The notes beneath the pieces are model-generated. The model was given only the letters and a program-made list of their open reading frames with translations, was not told the origin of the DNA and did not search any database. Shown piece by piece: positions 6,880 to 10,418 of a DNA stretch of 10,418 nt. The translations under genes were made by a program, and so were the position numbers. The stretch's first letter is position 1. Each line of letters begins with the position of its first letter. The DNA is from an uncultured Opitutaceae bacterium (GTDB taxonomy: Bacteria > Verrucomicrobiota > Verrucomicrobiia > Opitutales > Opitutaceae), in the NCBI GenBank assembly GCA_903885525.1, contig CAISJA010000212.1:1-10418 (forward strand). The letters run 5' to 3'.

Positions 6880-7192
6880 TGAAGGACTTGCCGCAACCAC
6901 AGGTGCTCTGGGCGTTGGGGTTTTTTATTTCAAAACCCTTGCCCTGCAGGCCGTCGTCGAAATCCACTTGGGAGCCGCTGAGGTAGACCAGGCTCGCGGG
7001 GTCCAGCAGCACCGGCACGCCTTCGCTCAGAAATTCCTGGTCATCCGCCTTGGGCAGGTCGAAGGACATCCCATACTGAAAACCCGAGCAGCCGCCGCTT
7101 TCCACGAAAACCCTGAGCTTTTTTGCGGGATCGCCCACGTCGGTCTGCATCTGGCGGACCTGGGCGGCGGCGCGGGAAGTGAGGGTGATCAT
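6875..7192 (-). CDS. erpA: A-type iron-sulfur cluster carrier (ErpA/IscA-like)
   Basis: This small carrier (105 residues) of the HesB/IscA family takes up an Fe-S cluster and hands it to target enzymes. The three conserved cysteine ligands are present: Cys35 in ESGGCSGFQYGMSF and Cys98/Cys100 in STCGCGKSFS. The order of conserved blocks (LRVFVESGGCSGFQY, VLLDPASLVYLSGSQVDF, GFEIKNPNAQSTCGCG) is closer to ErpA than to IscA or SufA, but the subfamily call is from memory of motifs. No isc or suf genes are near, which is normal for erpA. The ATG at 7192 has no Shine-Dalgarno, and a promoter lies almost directly against it. It is divergent from the kinase gene. Confidence 0.92.
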   Translation of the reverse strand: MITLTSRAAAQVRQMQTDVGDPAKKLRVFVESGGCSGFQYGMSFDLPKADDQEFLSEGVPVLLDPASLVYLSGSQVDFDDGLQGKGFEIKNPNAQSTCGCGKSFS

Positions 7193-7198
7193 GCCCGC

Positions 7199-7226
7199 AA
7201 GCTAGGCCGGCGGGACGGCTTGTCAA
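7199..7226 (-). promoter_or_regulatory. possible promoter giving a near-leaderless erpA transcript
   Basis: On the minus strand a perfect TTGACA (7226-7221) is followed after 16 bp by TAGCTT (7204-7199, 3 of 6 with consensus). A transcript start 6-7 bases further on would fall at about 7192-7193, the first base of the erpA ATG or next to it. A second perfect TTGACA stands at 7273-7268, without a good -10. The weak -10 keeps confidence modest. Confidence 0.4.
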
Positions 7227-7289
7227 CCGGCGGCGGGGCCGGCGCAAAATCGTCCCAAGCGGAGGTCTGTCAATCCTGTAGCAGGAACC

Positions 7290-8339
7290 GTGCAAATTTC
7301 GCGCAGAGTACTTGCCAGCCAGTTTTCCGTGCCGCAAACTCCCCGGGTGTCTTCCCTGAAGAACATCCACAATGAGTTTCATTATGAACTGACTCGGAAA
7401 ATTTTCGAGGGCGGGATGGGCGTGGTCTACGAGGCGGTGCAGCAGGGAGCCGGGCACTTTCGCAAGAGAGTCGCGATCAAGCTCATTCGGGAGGAGTATT
7501 CCAGCATCCCCGAGTTTCAGAAAAACTTCATCGGGGAGGCCCGGCTGGTCGCCGATCTCATCCACACCAACATCGTGCAGACCTACCATCTCGGCTCCGT
7601 CGCGGGCCAGTATTTTATGACGATGGAATACGTCAACGGGGTGAACCTCGAGGAGGCCATGGAGCGCCATCGGGAGCTGAACCGCCAGTTTCCCGTCGAA
7701 ATCGCCGCCTTCATCATTTCCCGCGTTTGCCGCGCCTTGCACTACGCCCACCTCAAACGCGACCAGGAAGGCCGTCCGCTCGGCATCGTCCACCGCGACG
7801 TGAATCCCAAAAACATCATGCTCTCCCATGAGGGGGATGTGAAGCTGATGGACTTCGGGATCGCGAAGGCCCTGGACCTGATGTACAGTGAGGAGGGCCG
7901 CGTGATCCCGGGCAAGGACGAGTACCTGTCGCCCGAAGGCGCCAGCTATGCCGTCACCGACGCCCGTTCCGACCTGTTCTCCCTCGGCATCGTGCTTTCC
8001 GAGCTGCTCGTGGGCCGCAACATTTTCCATGCGCCCGAGCGCCTCGACTCCCGCCGCCAGATCCTGATCATGCCCGTGCCGGCCTTTTCCAGCCTGCGCC
8101 CCGAGATCGATCCCCGCCTGGATGCCATTCTGCAACGAGCCCTGAACCGCAAACGTGACCTGCGCTATCAGTCTGCGCTGGAAATGATGACAGACCTGGA
8201 GTTGTACCTTTACAGCGACCGCTACGGCCCGACGAACGAAAAGCTCGCGGTTTACCTGGCCGCCCTGCTCGGCCCCTCCCCGGAGGCTTCCATCCCGGCT
8301 GCCTCCGCCGTCCCCGCCACTCCCTTGGCCCCAGCCTGA
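7290..8339 (+). CDS. cytosolic Ser/Thr protein kinase (Hanks type)
   Basis: This 349-residue kinase phosphorylates Ser/Thr on unknown targets. The domain runs from about 30 to 305: a glycine-rich loop FEGGMGVVYEA (39-49), VAIK with Lys64, Glu83 of helix C, the catalytic loop HRDVNPKN (168-175; Asp170 base, Asn175), DFG (188-190), SPEG (214-217) in place of APE/SPEQ, and DARSDLFSLG (224-233). HRDV(S/N)P.N, lacking the usual catalytic-loop lysine, is familiar from myxobacterial-type kinases. A short Ala/Pro-rich tail ends the protein. There is no membrane segment, PASTA, FHA or other sensor domain, so it should be soluble. The GTG start at 7290 is uncertain: in-frame GTGs occur at residues 14 and 20, and a GGAGG at 7261 is too far away to serve it. 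rpoN follows after 9 bp, so the two are probably one operon. Confidence 0.92.
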   Translation: MQISRRVLASQFSVPQTPRVSSLKNIHNEFHYELTRKIFEGGMGVVYEAVQQGAGHFRKRVAIKLIREEYSSIPEFQKNFIGEARLVADLIHTNIVQTYHLGSVAGQYFMTMEYVNGVNLEEAMERHRELNRQFPVEIAAFIISRVCRALHYAHLKRDQEGRPLGIVHRDVNPKNIMLSHEGDVKLMDFGIAKALDLMYSEEGRVIPGKDEYLSPEGASYAVTDARSDLFSLGIVLSELLVGRNIFHAPERLDSRRQILIMPVPAFSSLRPEIDPRLDAILQRALNRKRDLRYQSALEMMTDLELYLYSDRYGPTNEKLAVYLAALLGPSPEASIPAASAVPATPLAPA

Positions 8340-8348
8340 CGCGGCACC

Positions 8349-9806
8349 ATGAGCGGACCAGGTTTCAACCAGAGTTTCCAACAGCGGCAGACGCAGCAGC
8401 TCGTGCTGGCGCCGCAGATGCGCCAGTCGCTCAAGATCCTGCAGGTGGCCGCCCTCGACCTGCGCGCCACCATTCAGGAGGAGTTGCAGTCCAATCCCGC
8501 CCTGGAAGAGCTGCCGATGGAGGGGGTCAGCCTCGACAAGCCGGCCCCACCCGAGGACGACGGCGCCGACCGCGACCAAGGCGAAGCCATGTCCTTCGGC
8601 AAGGACAAGGACCTCGAAGTGCTGGGCAAGCTGTCCGACGACTGGCGCGACCAGATGGCCGATACCGGCGGCGTGCGCGCCCGTTCCCCCGAGGAGGACG
8701 AAAAGCGGCAGCACTTTTTCGATTCCCTCACTTCGGAAATCTCCCTGGCCGAACACCTGATGCAGCAGGCCGAGTTGTCCGACTGCCCCGCCCCCGTGCG
8801 CGAGGCCGTCCGCTATCTCGTGGGCAGCCTCGACGACCGCGGGTTTCTCACCACCACCTTGCCCGACCTCGCCCTCCTCTCCGGCCTGTCGCTCGAAACC
8901 GTGCAGGCCGGTGCCAAGCTGCTCCGGAGCTTCGAGCCTGCCGGCATCGGCGCGGAAAACCTCAGCGACTGCCTGCTGCTCCAACTGGCCCAGAAGGGCC
9001 GCGACCGCTCCGTCGCCGGCCGCATGATCCGCGATCACTTTGACCTTCTGGTGCGCCGCCGCATTCCGGACATCGCCCGCCGCATGGGACTGTCGCCGGA
9101 GACCATCCAGGAGGCCATCGGTGAAATCGGCCTGCTCGACCCCGCCCCGGGCCGCCGCTTCGCCGACGATTCCAACCGCGTGGTTGTACCCGATGTCACC
9201 GTCGAACCCGATGGCAAGGAGTGGAAGATCACCCTGAACCAGGACTACATTCCGCGCCTGCGCCTGAGCAACACCTACAAGGAGCTCATCGCCAAGGGCA
9301 CGTTGAACAAGCCCGAGCGTGAGTACCTCCGCGAGAAACTGCGCTCCGGCAAGTTCATCATCAACGCCATCGAGCAGCGCCAGCGCACGATCGAGCGCAT
9401 CACGCGCGAGATCCTCCAGCATCAGCAGGATTTCTTCACCGGCGGCGTTTCCGGGCTGAAGCCGCTCACCATGACCCAGATCGCCGACATCATCGGCGTG
9501 CATGAAACCACGGTGAGCCGCGCCCTGGCCAACAAGTACATCCAGACGCCCCATGGGGTGTTCGAAATGAAATTTTTCTTCACCTCCGGCTACCAGTCCG
9601 ATGCCGGACAATCCGTCGCCAACACCAGCGTCAAGGAGATGATCGCCGACATCGTGGCCGGAGAAGATCCCGGCGCGCCGCTCAGCGACCAGGACATCGT
9701 CGGGCTGTTGCAGAGCAAGGGCCTGAAAATCGCCCGCCGCACCGTCGCCAAATACCGCGAAGTCCTCGGTCTGCTCCCCAGCAACCTTCGCCGCCGCTAC
9801 GACTGA
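8349..9806 (+). CDS. rpoN: RNA polymerase sigma-54 factor
   Basis: This alternative sigma factor directs RNA polymerase to -24/-12 promoters and needs an AAA+ activator to open them. It has 485 residues; E. coli RpoN has 477. Region I is Gln/Leu-rich (QSFQQRQTQQLVLAPQMRQS from residue 8, with LKILQ following) and binds activator and core. An acidic region II spans about 57-120. The core-binding region lies at about 125-300. The helix-turn-helix is at 374-400 (MTQIADIIGVHETTVSRAL). The diagnostic RpoN box ARRTVAKYRE, which reads the -24 element, is at 462-471. The ATG is 9 bp after the kinase stop, with no Shine-Dalgarno, so coupling to the kinase is likely. The hpf-ptsN genes that often follow rpoN in Proteobacteria are absent here. 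Confidence 0.97.
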   Translation: MSGPGFNQSFQQRQTQQLVLAPQMRQSLKILQVAALDLRATIQEELQSNPALEELPMEGVSLDKPAPPEDDGADRDQGEAMSFGKDKDLEVLGKLSDDWRDQMADTGGVRARSPEEDEKRQHFFDSLTSEISLAEHLMQQAELSDCPAPVREAVRYLVGSLDDRGFLTTTLPDLALLSGLSLETVQAGAKLLRSFEPAGIGAENLSDCLLLQLAQKGRDRSVAGRMIRDHFDLLVRRRIPDIARRMGLSPETIQEAIGEIGLLDPAPGRRFADDSNRVVVPDVTVEPDGKEWKITLNQDYIPRLRLSNTYKELIAKGTLNKPEREYLREKLRSGKFIINAIEQRQRTIERITREILQHQQDFFTGGVSGLKPLTMTQIADIIGVHETTVSRALANKYIQTPHGVFEMKFFFTSGYQSDAGQSVANTSVKEMIADIVAGEDPGAPLSDQDIVGLLQSKGLKIARRTVAKYREVLGLLPSNLRRRYD

Positions 9807-9999
9807 GCCGGCGGGCCTCCGGCCTCGGCACTCCGTCCGACTGGCCGGACAGGGTGGCTGTAGCGGTTGTCGCAGGCGGTGCGCGCCCCCACCACCACGC
9901 TGCCCGCGTCCGCCCCGTCACCACATAAACGCAAAGGCACCCGTGCCCTGCGCGTGGCGTCTGGGCGCTGTCGCGGACACCACGGCCGCCGCCCGGCCA
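9807..9999. other. GC-rich gap between convergent rpoN and receiver-domain gene, no gene seen
   Basis: No open frame here looks like a protein gene. Short inverted repeats follow the rpoN stop: GCCGG (9807-9811) with CCGGC (9819-9823), GTCCG (9835-9839) with CGGAC (9846-9850), and GGCA (9936-9939) with TGCC (9944-9947). They are short and have no T-run. The first two could act as a weak transcription stop, but this is not firm. Confidence 0.4.
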
Positions 10000-10374
10000 T
10001 CACCGCCTGGCCGCCGCCTGGTCGTAGAGCTTGGCCGCCTCCTGCACCGTCTTGATCAGCTCCGGCAGCGAAACCGGCTTGAGCAGATACCGGTGGAGCG
10101 CCGCCTCGTTGACACTGCGCAGCAGCATTTCCGGCTTCATGTAGCCGGTGACCAGAATCCGCTGGGTATCGGGATGCTCCTCCCGCACGTTGATGAGAAA
10201 ACTGAGGCCGTTGCCACCGGGCATCAGGTGATCGCACACCACCACCTTGTATTCTTTCCGGTGGATAAGGTACTCCGCCTGCTTCGTGCTGGTGGCGCAA
10301 TCGGTGTCGAAGAGCGGGGAAAGCGCTTCGGCGAGCAAATTAAGCAGCGGTTTCTCGTCATCCACGAGTAACAC
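10000..10374 (-). CDS. response-regulator receiver domain protein, 5' end unresolved
   Basis: This is a CheY-like receiver domain that takes a phosphate from a histidine kinase. Numbered from the GTG at 10374: acidic pair Asp5/Asp6 (VDDE), phosphate acceptor Asp48 in VVVCDHLMPGGNG, Thr76 in ILVTGY, and Lys99 in YLLKPV. About 24 residues of helix follow and no output domain is present, so it either acts through protein contact or is the end of a larger protein. The GTG removes most residues normally found before the first strand. The frame stays open to the window edge, so it could be the C-terminal domain of a hybrid kinase. Alternatively, an ATG at 10418 in another frame would join it if a run of six G had seven. 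It converges on rpoN, but a functional link is not shown. Confidence 0.8.
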   Translation of the reverse strand: MLLVDDEKPLLNLLAEALSPLFDTDCATSTKQAEYLIHRKEYKVVVCDHLMPGGNGLSFLINVREEHPDTQRILVTGYMKPEMLLRSVNEAALHRYLLKPVSLPELIKTVQEAAKLYDQAAARR

Positions 10375-10418
10375 CCCCCTTGCTTGCCGTCGGCGATATT
10401 CGGTTTCGGTGCAGTCAT

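Noticed and set aside
7261..7275. GGAGG as a ribosome site for a small upstream peptide before the kinase
   Set aside because: No usable start codon lies at the right distance, and the nearest CTG frame stops after four codons.
7041..9611. An 856-codon open frame on the minus strand across the kinase and rpoN genes
   Set aside because: It is antisense to two well-identified genes. Its Gly/His/Val-rich, motif-free composition is what high-GC coding DNA gives on the opposite strand.
1..10418. tRNA or other structured RNA genes, CRISPR arrays, insertion sequences, toxin-antitoxin or defence genes
   Set aside because: The intergenic gaps are all under 200 bp and show no cloverleaf, spaced repeats or transposase. 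All larger frames belong to housekeeping or regulatory families.

Overview
The window is a GC-rich, tightly packed bacterial chromosome segment of housekeeping genes. It holds ten complete protein genes, plus one cut at the left edge and one whose 5' end is unresolved at the right edge. I see no rRNA, tRNA, CRISPR array, insertion sequence or phage gene. The gene set and protein style (threonine catabolism, a secreted M13 peptidase, a myxobacterial-type Ser/Thr kinase beside sigma-54, a UbiE/MenG quinone methylase) would suit a Verrucomicrobiota bacterium of the Opitutaceae kind. That placement is inference from resemblance, not a database result.

Left block (1-4146, all +): the end of threonine 3-dehydrogenase (tdh) is followed by 2-amino-3-ketobutyrate CoA ligase (kbl). 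Together they convert threonine to glycine and acetyl-CoA. Then come a small tetramer-type cytidine deaminase (cdd) and an exported zinc metallopeptidase of family M13.

Middle block (4171-6048, all -): an IHF/HU-type DNA-bending protein, histidyl-tRNA synthetase (hisS) and a 65-residue protein of unknown function follow each other closely. They probably form one operon read from a good sigma-70-like promoter at 6095-6122. This operon is divergent from ubiE/menG (+, 6158-6853). The shared 109-bp gap carries an imperfect 11-bp dyad. ubiE converges on an A-type iron-sulfur carrier gene (erpA-like, -, 6875-7192); the two stop codons sit opposite each other in the stem of one hairpin.

Right block (7193-10418): a Ser/Thr protein kinase gene is divergent from erpA and is followed after 9 bp by rpoN (sigma-54), so kinase and sigma factor are very probably co-transcribed. 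After a 193-bp GC-rich gap with no recognisable gene, a receiver-domain protein is read from the opposite strand. Its frame at the N terminus is ambiguous because of a run of six G.

The points most worth following are the kinase-rpoN operon, the paired-stop hairpin, the near-leaderless erpA promoter, the dyad between ihf and ubiE, the general absence of Shine-Dalgarno sequences, and the possible frameshift at the receiver-domain start. Nothing here amounts to a clearly new system; the kinase-sigma-54 pairing is the best candidate for unusual regulation.
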